Shown one piece after another: positions 23,748 to 31,114 of a stretch of DNA of 47,605 bases. The stretch lies in IMG/VR virus record IMGVR_UViG_3300035670_000352, positions 1 to 47,605 of that record; one strand, given 5' to 3'. The notes beneath the pieces are model-generated. The model saw only the letters and a program-made list of their open reading frames with translations, ran no database searches and was not told where the DNA came from. The translations under genes were made by a program, and so were the position numbers. Position 1 is the stretch's first letter, and each line of letters begins with the position of its first letter. The DNA is from a virus.

Positions 23748-25523
23748 TTGGCAGGAGAAACAGGAACAGCTGGAGCAACAGGAGCAACAGGAACAGCTGG
23801 AGCAACAGGATCGGGATTCCCTATTTTTAAATCCGAGGGGGGAGCTTTTGATAGAGCCAAATTTACACAGGCGATAAGAAACAACGCAGTTGGTACAATT
23901 ACGGAAGAAACATTCGAAGCTATGAAAGCTGCCGACAGTGTAGCAAAAGCAGCTAACATATTCTACGGCGAATCTTTCGATAAAAACATAAAAGAATTAG
24001 CACCTGAATTAGACCCTAAATCCGTTTATTATAGGGAAGCTTATGCAGATGTTGCATCCGATAGGAACAGGATACAAAAAAGACTTGACAAGGGTGAAGC
24101 GATAGACGGCAAAGAGATATTTGAAATGTCCAAAGGCGCTGCTATAAACAAAATAGAAAATGCAAAAATCCTAAAGACTGGTAAAGCAACAGAGATAATA
24201 GAAAATATAGGATATAGGGACATAAAAGATTTCGAGAATTTCGATGCGGTCAAGGAAGATTTTGATTCAAAAGTAACTGAGGAGAAATTTAAGTTCGAAC
24301 CTTTAGTAGATAGATTTTTAGATGTTCTTAGCTACTTTAATGAGGATAGACCGATGGATGCTAGAACAGCATCATTAATATACTCCCCAGAAAACAATGC
24401 TATAATTTCAGCTCTCTCTAAAATATTAGAAGGCGAAGGATTTAACAGTGAGAGTATTGTAAACATGTCTAAAAAATATGAGGATAATCTAAACAAACTC
24501 ATACAGAAATCTAAAGGGGGTACTGTCGAGGATATAAGAACGATACTGCCTGGTACTACTGGAGCTACTGGAGCTACTGGAGCTACTACAGAACAAAAGC
24601 TGGAGGAAAAGAAATCTGCATCCGAAACAGGTGCAACCGGACCAGCTACAACAGAAACCCCTCCCAGTGCAACTGGTGCAACTGGTGCTGTGTCACCAGT
24701 AGAAGGAGTTTCTACCACTACACCAAAACAAGAAGTGTCTGGTACTGGACCTACTGCTACTACAAGTGCTGAGAATTTAACAGAGAAGGGAACTACCGGA
24801 ACTACTGGAACTACTGGAACTACTGGAGCAGGAACCACAGGAAAGATAGAGGAAGCTAAAACTAATACAGGTGAAAATAAAGGGGCAACAGCAGGTGGAG
24901 GATCGGCAGAACTTAGTCAATCGGCTAAGGGAATACTAGAAATGTTAGGGATAAAAGCACCCGCGTCTAAGGAGGGAGGGGAGGAAGGAAAAGATAAAGG
25001 AGCAACAGGGGAAGCTTCTGGTAGTTCAAAGGCAGACAAAATACTAAGCGAATTAGGAATTACTAAGTCTAAGGGAGCAGAGGGAGGAGTAAAAACTGAT
25101 AATAAACCTAAAGCGGAAAATAAAGAAACTAAGTTAGAGGAAAAAATTTCAGGAGATATGGACAAAAAACCCGAAACTTCTGCGGTTAATACGCCTATAA
25201 AAGAAACAGTAACACAAAATTTATCTAGTGTAACTACACCAAGTACAGAAACAAAAGGAGAAAACAAAGAAGAGATAAAAGCAACACCAACGACAACTAC
25301 CGAAAATAAAACCGAGGATATAAAAAGCGAAACATCAAGTGAAGTAAAAACTGCAGAATCTCAACAAAAAGAATCTGAAGATAAAACAAAAAAAGAGGAT
25401 CAGGATAAAATGAATAAAGAACTGGGAGACAACATGAAATCTATGGTATCATTACTAACTCAGCTAAATAATACTTTAAAAAATCCTCTAATGGTTATAT
25501 CTAACGATAAAAAATTCCATTAG
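23748..25523 (+). CDS. Collagen-like, low-complexity structural protein
   Basis: 591 residues from TTG 23748; this start is chosen because TATAAATAAAAATTATT-TTG GCA repeats the context of other structural genes (ATG GCA) and no closer ATG exists. Order: collagen-like GETGTAGATGATG (1-25), a helical globular part (about 30-260), a long Gly/Thr/Glu-rich disordered region with GATGATGATT, GTTGTTGTTG and Lys/Glu segments, and a short C-terminal helix (KSMVSLLTQLNNTLKN). The length is close to T4 gp29 (590), but no tape-measure similarity is evident. Probably a virion or baseplate component; function unknown. Confidence 0.65.
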   Translation: MAGETGTAGATGATGTAGATGSGFPIFKSEGGAFDRAKFTQAIRNNAVGTITEETFEAMKAADSVAKAANIFYGESFDKNIKELAPELDPKSVYYREAYADVASDRNRIQKRLDKGEAIDGKEIFEMSKGAAINKIENAKILKTGKATEIIENIGYRDIKDFENFDAVKEDFDSKVTEEKFKFEPLVDRFLDVLSYFNEDRPMDARTASLIYSPENNAIISALSKILEGEGFNSESIVNMSKKYEDNLNKLIQKSKGGTVEDIRTILPGTTGATGATGATTEQKLEEKKSASETGATGPATTETPPSATGATGAVSPVEGVSTTTPKQEVSGTGPTATTSAENLTEKGTTGTTGTTGTTGAGTTGKIEEAKTNTGENKGATAGGGSAELSQSAKGILEMLGIKAPASKEGGEEGKDKGATGEASGSSKADKILSELGITKSKGAEGGVKTDNKPKAENKETKLEEKISGDMDKKPETSAVNTPIKETVTQNLSSVTTPSTETKGENKEEIKATPTTTTENKTEDIKSETSSEVKTAESQQKESEDKTKKEDQDKMNKELGDNMKSMVSLLTQLNNTLKNPLMVISNDKKFH

Positions 25524-25550
25524 GGGGTTTACTTTTTGATGAGGATTTAA

Positions 25551-25558
25551 TATATTTG
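25551..25558 (+). promoter_or_regulatory. TATATTTG, Bacteroidota-type -7 element
   Basis: Matches TAnnTTTG, the -7 consensus of the primary sigma factor in Bacteroidota, 27 bases before the ATG at 25585. A TTG lies upstream (25536-25538) but closer than the usual -33 spacing, so only half of the promoter is convincing. It would let host RNA polymerase transcribe the deaminase/sigma gene group. Confidence 0.4.
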
Positions 25559-25584
25559 TGTAAAATAAACCTAAATAATAAACT

Positions 25585-25860
25585 ATGAGTAAAAATTATG
25601 AAATTACAAAGGAGCTTAGATCAACACTGGTCGAGTTCTTGAATGCCTATGGAGGCTACAGAGAATGTTTGGAAATTTTGGAAAATGAGGGAAAAGAAAA
25701 TTTTACAGAGGACGAAGTAAATCAAGTACTTAATCTTCTTGGGATATTTAGACTTATGGACACTTTCCATATTGTAGAGAGATTTAAAATAGAAGTTACA
25801 CCTCTTAAATCCCAAGAGTCTGATGAGCAATCAGAGCCTACCTCAGCACAAGCAGAATAA
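25585..25860 (+). CDS. Small acidic protein of unknown function
   Basis: 91 residues, mostly helical: a YEITKELRSTLVEFLNAYGGYRECLEIL helix pair (seen as LRSTLVEFL and YRECLEILE), then FTEDEVNQVLNLLGIFRL and a Ser/Glu/Gln-rich tail. The 3' end overlaps the deaminase gene by 38 bases in another frame. Not recognised. A host-type TATATTTG box lies upstream, suggesting early expression. Confidence 0.6.
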   Translation: MSKNYEITKELRSTLVEFLNAYGGYRECLEILENEGKENFTEDEVNQVLNLLGIFRLMDTFHIVERFKIEVTPLKSQESDEQSEPTSAQAE

Positions 25861-26260
25861 AATCGACTCACTCTATTTAAGGATGGCCAATGTTTGGTCG
25901 GAGAACTCTCACTGTAAAAGGAATAAGGTCGGGTGCTTGATAGTAAAGGACAGACAAATAATATCAGACGGATATAACGGAACACCTTCTGGATTTTCTA
26001 ATGAATGTGAAGACTGCAATAACAACACGCTTCCTACTGTGTTACATGCAGAAGCCAACGCCATAACTAAAATAGCTAAGAGTACAAACAGCGCAGAGGG
26101 GTCAACTCTCTACGTGACTCTGTCTCCTTGTTTTGATTGCGCTAAGCTAATCATACAAGCTGGGATCAAAAGAATTGTTTATTCTGAAACATACAGAAAT
26201 ACAGATTCTTTTAAACTTTTTGAGGAAGCAGGTATAGAAATAAAGAAAATAAGCATTTAA
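25823..26260 (+). CDS. cd: dCMP deaminase
   Basis: Zinc-dependent deaminase converting dCMP to dUMP for dTMP synthesis. HAEANAI (H75, E77) and SPCFDCAK (C103, C106) give the zinc site and the catalytic Glu; NGTPSGF (52-58) is the substrate-binding motif of the dCMP branch, and additional Cys residues (ECEDC) suggest a second structural zinc as in T4. 145 residues against 193 in T4. Together with the enzyme at 10-747 it controls the fate of dCMP. The ATG at 25823 lies inside the previous gene; a later start would cut off the first helix. Confidence 0.9.
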   Translation: MSNQSLPQHKQNKIDSLYLRMANVWSENSHCKRNKVGCLIVKDRQIISDGYNGTPSGFSNECEDCNNNTLPTVLHAEANAITKIAKSTNSAEGSTLYVTLSPCFDCAKLIIQAGIKRIVYSETYRNTDSFKLFEEAGIEIKKISI

Positions 26261-26274
26261 AAAAATAAGGTAAT

Positions 26275-26898
26275 ATGGCAGTAAAGAACATTCAAGAATT
26301 GGCAGAAAGTTTTATGAGGACGTCTTCGGAGAAAGATTTTGTTGAACTATATAAAAGAATTAAACCTGGACTACTAAATCATTGTAAGTCTATATTAATA
26401 GAGCAGGAAGCTGCAGAGGATGCAGTCTCTAACACTATGGCTAAAATATGGACTAAAATATCTCAGTACGATCCATCAAGAGGAAATTTTTCTACATGGG
26501 TATACAACATTGCAAGAAATGAATCTCTAGGGATTAAAAAGAATGAGGACAGATATTTACCAATGATACACGAAGTGGTAAGGAGTAATGACGAATCCGA
26601 AGATTCTTCATATCCAACAATAAGTTCGTCCCCGGTAACACTAGAAGCTGAATTTGATTACATCAGCACAGAAAATGACGAGATGGAAAATTTATACGAT
26701 AACGTCATAGAGAGAATGAAGGATCTACCTGAAATCTACAAAGATATTCTATTTGATCGCGAAATCTTAAGGATGAAATACCAGGAGATTGCAGACAAAT
26801 ATGGTATGAAGAAAAGAGCTATTGCAACAAGAATTAGAAGAGCAAGATTAAAAGTTAGGGAGATGTTTCCGGGTGTTAATTTAACTTTTAATGATTGA
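26275..26898 (+). CDS. ECF-like sigma factor (sigma-70 family regions 2 and 4)
   Basis: 207 residues. Region 2 spans about 18-90 (EQEAAEDAVSNTMAKIWTKI, QYDPSRGNFSTWVYNIARNE), the typical core-binding and -10 recognition helices. An acidic linker (about 100-140) follows, then region 4 (about 145-200) with DILFDREILRMKYQEIADKYG and the helix-turn-helix MKKRAIATRIRRARLKVREM. It would direct RNA polymerase to a set of phage promoters. It is a different protein from the gp55-like factor at 33678, so this phage carries two sigma-type proteins. Family assignment firm, promoter class unknown. Confidence 0.85.
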   Translation: MAVKNIQELAESFMRTSSEKDFVELYKRIKPGLLNHCKSILIEQEAAEDAVSNTMAKIWTKISQYDPSRGNFSTWVYNIARNESLGIKKNEDRYLPMIHEVVRSNDESEDSSYPTISSSPVTLEAEFDYISTENDEMENLYDNVIERMKDLPEIYKDILFDREILRMKYQEIADKYGMKKRAIATRIRRARLKVREMFPGVNLTFND

Positions 26899-26932
26899 TT
26901 GTAACTTTTCCTTATAGATAGATATAATTGAT

Positions 26933-27394
26933 ATGAGATACCCTTTTAAAAGAGTTATAACGGACATTAGGAACTATTTCTTTATAAGAAAAACTATAAA
27001 GAAAAATGAGAAATCCATAGAGTGGGAAAGATTCAAGCTAAGAGTAGATTGGATAGGAAGAATATACACTGTAGTTAATCTTCCACCAGAAGTTATTTAT
27101 TCTCCCGATTCCCCAGAAGAGATTAGACCCGCATATATTTTAGAGGAGTCTAGGCCACTCAACGAGTATCTTACTTCATTAAATTTACAGGAAATAATAA
27201 TGCCTGCTATATCCCCAATTCCTAACTCTTTTTCCTATTTAATAGTTTATAGTCCATACTTCCAAAGACTTTCGATTAGATGGGTTATCTATAGGGTAAT
27301 ATTGATTCTTATCCTAATCTGGTTACAATATAAATTTGGATTTATGAGTTGGCTCTTAGGAGGAATTAAATACTTATGGAATGTTATCTTCTGA
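26933..27394 (+). CDS. Membrane-anchored protein of unknown function
   Basis: 153 residues. A basic N-terminus (RNYFFIRKTIKKNEKS), a central soluble part with FKLRVDWIGRIYTVVNLPPEV, and a C-terminal hydrophobic segment (WVIYRVILILILIWLQY, then MSWLLGGIKYLWNVIF) that should anchor it in the inner membrane. GATATAATTGATATG surrounds the start. It overlaps the following nuclease gene by 14 bases. Family not recognised. Confidence 0.6.
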   Translation: MRYPFKRVITDIRNYFFIRKTIKKNEKSIEWERFKLRVDWIGRIYTVVNLPPEVIYSPDSPEEIRPAYILEESRPLNEYLTSLNLQEIIMPAISPIPNSFSYLIVYSPYFQRLSIRWVIYRVILILILIWLQYKFGFMSWLLGGIKYLWNVIF

Positions 27395-28136
27395 CATACA
27401 AATAAATCGGCAAGCATTTCCTTGGGGGAGAGCTTATGTAGTAGAAGGAGCTGGCGAAGCTCCTTTAATTTTGCCTTCCGTTACTACGATTCTAAAATTA
27501 GTAAAGAACGAGAAGTATGAAAAATTAAGAGAACAGTTTGGTGAGGATAGATGGAATAAAATATTATATGATGCAGCAGAGAGAGGGACCGTTATGCACA
27601 GAATGCTTGAATTATTTCTTCTCGAATGGGCAAAAGAAAAAGATGTTGACCGGTCCCTAAAAAAAGCACAAATATTTGCTATCGAAGAAGCTAGAAGGGA
27701 CGAGGGGAAATATTCTAAATATGTAAACAAAGGAAGGGACCTTTTCTGGAACTTCTATCACACAAATTTTTGGGAGGATATAGAAGAGGTGGTTGACAAC
27801 GAGGCTTTTCTTTATACAACATTTAAGGGAGGATGGGCAGGAGCATGCGATTTTGTTTACCGGGATAAGGAAGGATATTTAATAGTTGACGATTTTAAAT
27901 CATCAACTTCGCTAAAGGATGAAGATGATATTTTAAGTTATAAGTTACAAATATCAGCATATATGTTTATGTGTGCTGAGAAATATAAAGAGGTTCCTAA
28001 AAAAGGAAGAATAAGAATAGCAAACGAGCAAACATCCAATATACAAACTTTTATTGTGCATGACTATGAATTAAAAGATTATCTTGGACAATTCATAGAA
28101 CTAGCCAGAAAATTTAGAGAAATGCACGGTATATGA
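27381..28136 (+). CDS. PD-(D/E)XK nuclease, RecB/Cas4-like exonuclease
   Basis: 251 residues. RGTVMHRMLELF (69-80) has the conserved H of the RecB/Cas4/MGME1 branch; E141, D157 (AGACDFVY) and D171-x-K173 (IVDDFKSS) make the metal-binding catalytic core; LQISAYMFMC corresponds to the Q-x-x-x-Y motif. Likely a single-strand or end-processing DNA exonuclease used in recombination, repair or host DNA breakdown. No helicase or FeS cysteines are present. The ATG lies inside the upstream gene; the first 30 residues are less characteristic. Confidence 0.8.
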   Translation: MLSSDIQINRQAFPWGRAYVVEGAGEAPLILPSVTTILKLVKNEKYEKLREQFGEDRWNKILYDAAERGTVMHRMLELFLLEWAKEKDVDRSLKKAQIFAIEEARRDEGKYSKYVNKGRDLFWNFYHTNFWEDIEEVVDNEAFLYTTFKGGWAGACDFVYRDKEGYLIVDDFKSSTSLKDEDDILSYKLQISAYMFMCAEKYKEVPKKGRIRIANEQTSNIQTFIVHDYELKDYLGQFIELARKFREMHGI

Positions 28137-28159
28137 GAAACTTATTAATTATTAATCAC

Positions 28160-28169
28160 TATAAAAATA
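28160..28169 (+). promoter_or_regulatory. TATAAAAATA box ahead of ATG 28179
   Basis: TATAAAAATAAAAATTAAA leads into the ATG at 28179, almost the same as the tract before the sheath gene. Candidate late promoter or ribosome entry tract. Confidence 0.35.
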
Positions 28170-28178
28170 AAAATTAAA

Positions 28179-28676
28179 ATGGCAAAAAAACAATCATTAG
28201 AAGTGATGGAAGCTAAAAATGAAGCGGCACTTGAGAAATTCATCAGTAAAGTTGATACTGAAAAAGTGAAATCCATTAAAGAAGATCTTGAAAATTACAA
28301 AGCAAGTCTTAAAAATAAGGAGTATGCAGTATCAATGAATGACTCACTTTTACATAGATTTGAAACCTATATGAGAGAGGAAGTTCAGTGGAGATCTAAA
28401 GAAGCTCTTGGGGTTAAAGAGATTTTGAAAAGAATTGACGAGGTAAAATCAGAAGGTATCAAGGATGGCGTTGTTTATTTTACTAACTTAGAGGTTGAGG
28501 CTTCGCACTATTTCATCCTGAAAATGGAGGGGAAAGGACAAAAAGAAATTGAGCATTTTGTGGCTCTTTGGAAAACTTTTGAAGAAACTTTAGCTTTGAT
28601 CCAACAAGATAACTTAGTAGTTAAGGATCTTGAGCAACAACTTGCAGCTGCTGAGCAAGGAATAGAATTAGAATAA
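28179..28676 (+). CDS. Helical/coiled-coil protein of unknown function
   Basis: 165 residues, almost entirely helix-forming: KNEAALEKFISKVDTEKV, SIKEDLENYKASLKNKEY, ALGVKEILKRIDEVKSEG, and a C-terminal coiled coil (VVKDLEQQLAAAEQGIELE). The abundant-gene start context and its own terminator suggest strong, separate expression. No recognised family; a structural or DNA-associated small protein is possible. Confidence 0.6.
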   Translation: MAKKQSLEVMEAKNEAALEKFISKVDTEKVKSIKEDLENYKASLKNKEYAVSMNDSLLHRFETYMREEVQWRSKEALGVKEILKRIDEVKSEGIKDGVVYFTNLEVEASHYFILKMEGKGQKEIEHFVALWKTFEETLALIQQDNLVVKDLEQQLAAAEQGIELE

Positions 28677-28696
28677 TTGTTTCCATAAACATAAAA

Positions 28697-28729
28697 GAAG
28701 AGACTGGTATTAATGCCAGTCTTTTTTTT
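28697..28729 (+). terminator. Rho-independent terminator
   Basis: AGACTGG (28701-28707) pairs with CCAGTCT (28716-28722), extendable through the inner TATTAATG, followed by eight T. It ends the transcript of the gene at 28179. Confidence 0.85.
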
Positions 28730-28730
28730 G

Positions 28731-28739
28731 GATATATAC
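28731..28739 (+). promoter_or_regulatory. GATATATAC box directly after a terminator
   Basis: Lies two bases after the T run of the preceding terminator and 6 bases before the ATG at 28746. Being squeezed between a terminator and a start codon supports promoter function, though the leader would be very short. Confidence 0.45.
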
Positions 28740-28745
28740 TTAAGT

Positions 28746-29981
28746 ATGAAAAATAAATTATTACCTTGGATAATAGCACTATCTGCTCTATCCGTTTCTG
28801 GATCTGCTGCTTTCTATTCGGTATCAGGCTTAGGTAAAATGTTTGCGGGTGCTTCGTTACAGGTTATGGTTTTAGCTGGAAGCTTAGAGTTTGCTAAACT
28901 AGTTACTGCATCTCTTTTATATCAATATTGGAAAAAACTTAACCTGGGACTGAAGGTTTATCTTTCCATAGCAACTGTTATATTAATAATTATAACTTCT
29001 GCTGGTATTTATGGATTTCTATCATCTGCTTACCAAGAAACATCTTTCAAAGTTCAAAACCAGGATAAAAATATAGAGATATTAGATAAAAATATTTCTA
29101 TAGTACAAACCGAAATAAAGAACTTCGAATCACAAATAAAGCAAAAAAGCGACAGATTAGGACAACTAACGATAATAAGAACAAATCTTCAATCCACTCA
29201 AGATGTTCTCATAGAAAAATCAAAATCTACTAATGCTGTTAGGCAACAAATAAAAGAGGTTGATTCTGAGATAAAAAGAATGGATTCTGAGATATCTGTA
29301 TTGAACGATTCAATCTCATCTAAAAATACAAGAATAGCGTCGATAGAACAACAAAAACTAGGCGTATCCTCTAATGCAGACCTTGCCAAGGAGGTTGGTC
29401 CTTTGAAATATATTGCAAAATTAACAGGTAGTGATATAGATAGTGTAGTTAACTGGTATATAATCGTTCTAATGCTTGTTTTTGATCCTCTAGCAATAGC
29501 TCTAGTTGTTGCTGCAAATTTTGCATTCGAAATGAATCAGAACGAAAATAAAAAAGAAGAAGAAATGAAAGAAAAAGAAGAGGGGATAATAAAAAAATTA
29601 TGGTCGAAGTTAACTAAAATAAGTACTAGGAGAAATAATTCACAGAAAAAAGTTTTACCTCAAACAGATGAACAAATTCGGAACGAATTATCACAAGAAG
29701 TTAAAAAAACAGAAGCTTTAGATGTAAAAACAGATAGCCAGCTAGATTTATTTAATAGTACACCAGAAGACAGTAAGCAAGAAGCAGAAAAACCAATTGA
29801 GGATAAAACAGAAACACAAGAGAATAAAATAGAAGATCAAGATAAATATAAGACGGATAAAAACCTTAACAGTAGAGTAAAAAGCAACAGAGATAGGTTC
29901 AGAGGAAATCCTGACGTTAAAAGCTCTAGGGAAGGAATTAGAAATAATACTGGGGACTCAAACCCTTTAAATTTAAGATGA
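28746..29981 (+). CDS. Coiled-coil membrane protein, four predicted transmembrane segments
   Basis: 411 residues from ATG 28746; a longer reading from 28713 would run through the terminator and is rejected. TM1 (LPWIIALSALSVSGSAAFY), TM2 (LQVMVLAGSLEFAKLVTASL) and TM3 (VYLSIATVILIIITSAGIYG) are followed by a long coiled coil (about 90-215), TM4 (WYIIVLMLVFDPLAIALVV) and a charged, disordered C-terminal third. The FDPLAIALVVAANF ending recalls membrane proteins of unknown function in other T4-like phages. Host inner membrane location likely; possibly a lysis-timing or superinfection factor, unproven. Confidence 0.65.
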   Translation: MKNKLLPWIIALSALSVSGSAAFYSVSGLGKMFAGASLQVMVLAGSLEFAKLVTASLLYQYWKKLNLGLKVYLSIATVILIIITSAGIYGFLSSAYQETSFKVQNQDKNIEILDKNISIVQTEIKNFESQIKQKSDRLGQLTIIRTNLQSTQDVLIEKSKSTNAVRQQIKEVDSEIKRMDSEISVLNDSISSKNTRIASIEQQKLGVSSNADLAKEVGPLKYIAKLTGSDIDSVVNWYIIVLMLVFDPLAIALVVAANFAFEMNQNENKKEEEMKEKEEGIIKKLWSKLTKISTRRNNSQKKVLPQTDEQIRNELSQEVKKTEALDVKTDSQLDLFNSTPEDSKQEAEKPIEDKTETQENKIEDQDKYKTDKNLNSRVKSNRDRFRGNPDVKSSREGIRNNTGDSNPLNLR

Positions 29982-30562
29982 TTGGAAAAGTTTATACAAC
30001 AGACCAAAGGTATGTAAAATATCTAGAATGCAATCCTGCTGTTTATAGGAGAGTTTATTTCCAGTCTTGTAATTTAGACGTAAAAGAGGGTTCAAATATT
30101 CTTACCACTGTCTCCCTCTGTGATTTTAAACTAGAATCACTAGGAAGCTCAGAATTAGGTGGATGTGGGGGATCTGGTAAAAAAACTGCAACCTTAGGTC
30201 CATTAGGAACATACACGTTAACTGCTCCTGAAATCGGGCAAGCACAAGGAGAAGTGCAAATGATAGTAGTTAAAGTCAAGTATGAAAAATCATGGGTAGA
30301 GGAGGAAAGATATTTAAACTGGGAATACAAAGGAAACATATATCCTTTGCACACCTTGATGGTACTAACTGGAAGAACAGAGGCAGAAATACCATGGCAA
30401 GGATGGGATCTTAGCTATTATTCAAATAACCCCCCTAGCCCAGATTTTAGCCCTCAGCCATACCCAGTAATAACTTCACCTAATCTTTCTTTCGGTGGGA
30501 TACTTTTCAGCAATCCTAATGATTTAAAAAGTGCTGAACTAGAAATATTTATTTTTAACTAA
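29978..30562 (+). CDS. Structural-looking protein, paralogue A
   Basis: 194 residues, overlapping the previous stop (ATGA). Shares its plan with the next gene product: FQSCNLDVKEG, a SLCD motif, GGCGGSG, then YKGNIYPLHTLMVLTGR, GWDLSYY and GGILFSNPND. Beta-rich, with no signal or membrane segment. Probably a virion or fibre-associated beta-sandwich. Family unknown, paralogy clear by eye. Confidence 0.6.
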   Translation: MIGKVYTTDQRYVKYLECNPAVYRRVYFQSCNLDVKEGSNILTTVSLCDFKLESLGSSELGGCGGSGKKTATLGPLGTYTLTAPEIGQAQGEVQMIVVKVKYEKSWVEEERYLNWEYKGNIYPLHTLMVLTGRTEAEIPWQGWDLSYYSNNPPSPDFSPQPYPVITSPNLSFGGILFSNPNDLKSAELEIFIFN

Positions 30563-31053
30563 TGGCTACACCACCCCTAGTATGTGATCCAATCCAATTT
30601 GAAGGAGCTATTTTCCAAAGATGCAATCTTCAGGTTATTAGAGGAACAACTGTTATTAAAGAAATGAGCCTCTGTGATACAAACATTGAAATTGGAAATT
30701 ACTCAAGTTTTAGTGGATGTGTGTATGGAAATTCAAGTCTAGTTTTAAACTCTGAGGGAATGGGAGAACTTTGTTTTATAATGATCAAAGCATCATATCC
30801 TACTACACTACCAGTTTCTAGTAGATTTATAAACATAATATACAATGGTTCATACCTTCCTATGTCAAATCTTACTATCTTAACCGGAAATCCCTCAGAT
30901 TTATCACCATATACAAATAACAGGGGATGGGACTTAGATCCGAACGGTAGCGACATAGAATCGCCATTTTTTAGCAATGGCGGGATGATTCTTTATAATC
31001 CACATTCGGTTAGAGTGAATGTGGATGTTATTTTAGGTGGTAGTATTCAATGA
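30562..31053 (+). CDS. Structural-looking protein, paralogue B
   Basis: 163 residues, starting at the last base of the previous stop (TAATG). It matches paralogue A segment by segment: FQRCNLQVIRG, MSLCDTNIEIG, FSGCVYG, YNGSYLPMSNLTILTG, GWDLDPN, GGMILYNPHS. Paralogue A has an extra Pro/Ser-rich insertion (about 150-170). The tandem pair suggests two related subunits of one structure. Confidence 0.6.
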   Translation: MATPPLVCDPIQFEGAIFQRCNLQVIRGTTVIKEMSLCDTNIEIGNYSSFSGCVYGNSSLVLNSEGMGELCFIMIKASYPTTLPVSSRFINIIYNGSYLPMSNLTILTGNPSDLSPYTNNRGWDLDPNGSDIESPFFSNGGMILYNPHSVRVNVDVILGGSIQ

Positions 31054-31087
31054 GAGATAAAAATACATAGAAAGTTTAATTAAGTAA

Positions 31088-31096
31088 GATATATAC
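31088..31096 (+). promoter_or_regulatory. GATATATAC box upstream of the 772-residue repeat protein
   Basis: Exact copy of the nine-base box, 18 bases before the ATG at 31115, giving a plausible leader length. Proposed phage late promoter element by recurrence. Confidence 0.45.
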
Positions 31097-31114
31097 TAAA
31101 AAAGCGAATAACAA

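Noticed and set aside
24332-24838. Minus-strand open frame rich in Val-Pro-Val repeats
   Set aside because: It is the reverse reading of the Gly-Thr/Ala repeats of the gene at 23748; the same applies to frames at 23606-23959, 45814-46164 and 47362-47544.
28713-28745. Earlier start for the coiled-coil membrane protein
   Set aside because: The extra 11 codons pass through the T run of a terminator and a GATATATAC box; ATG 28746 starts at the natural membrane-protein N-terminus.
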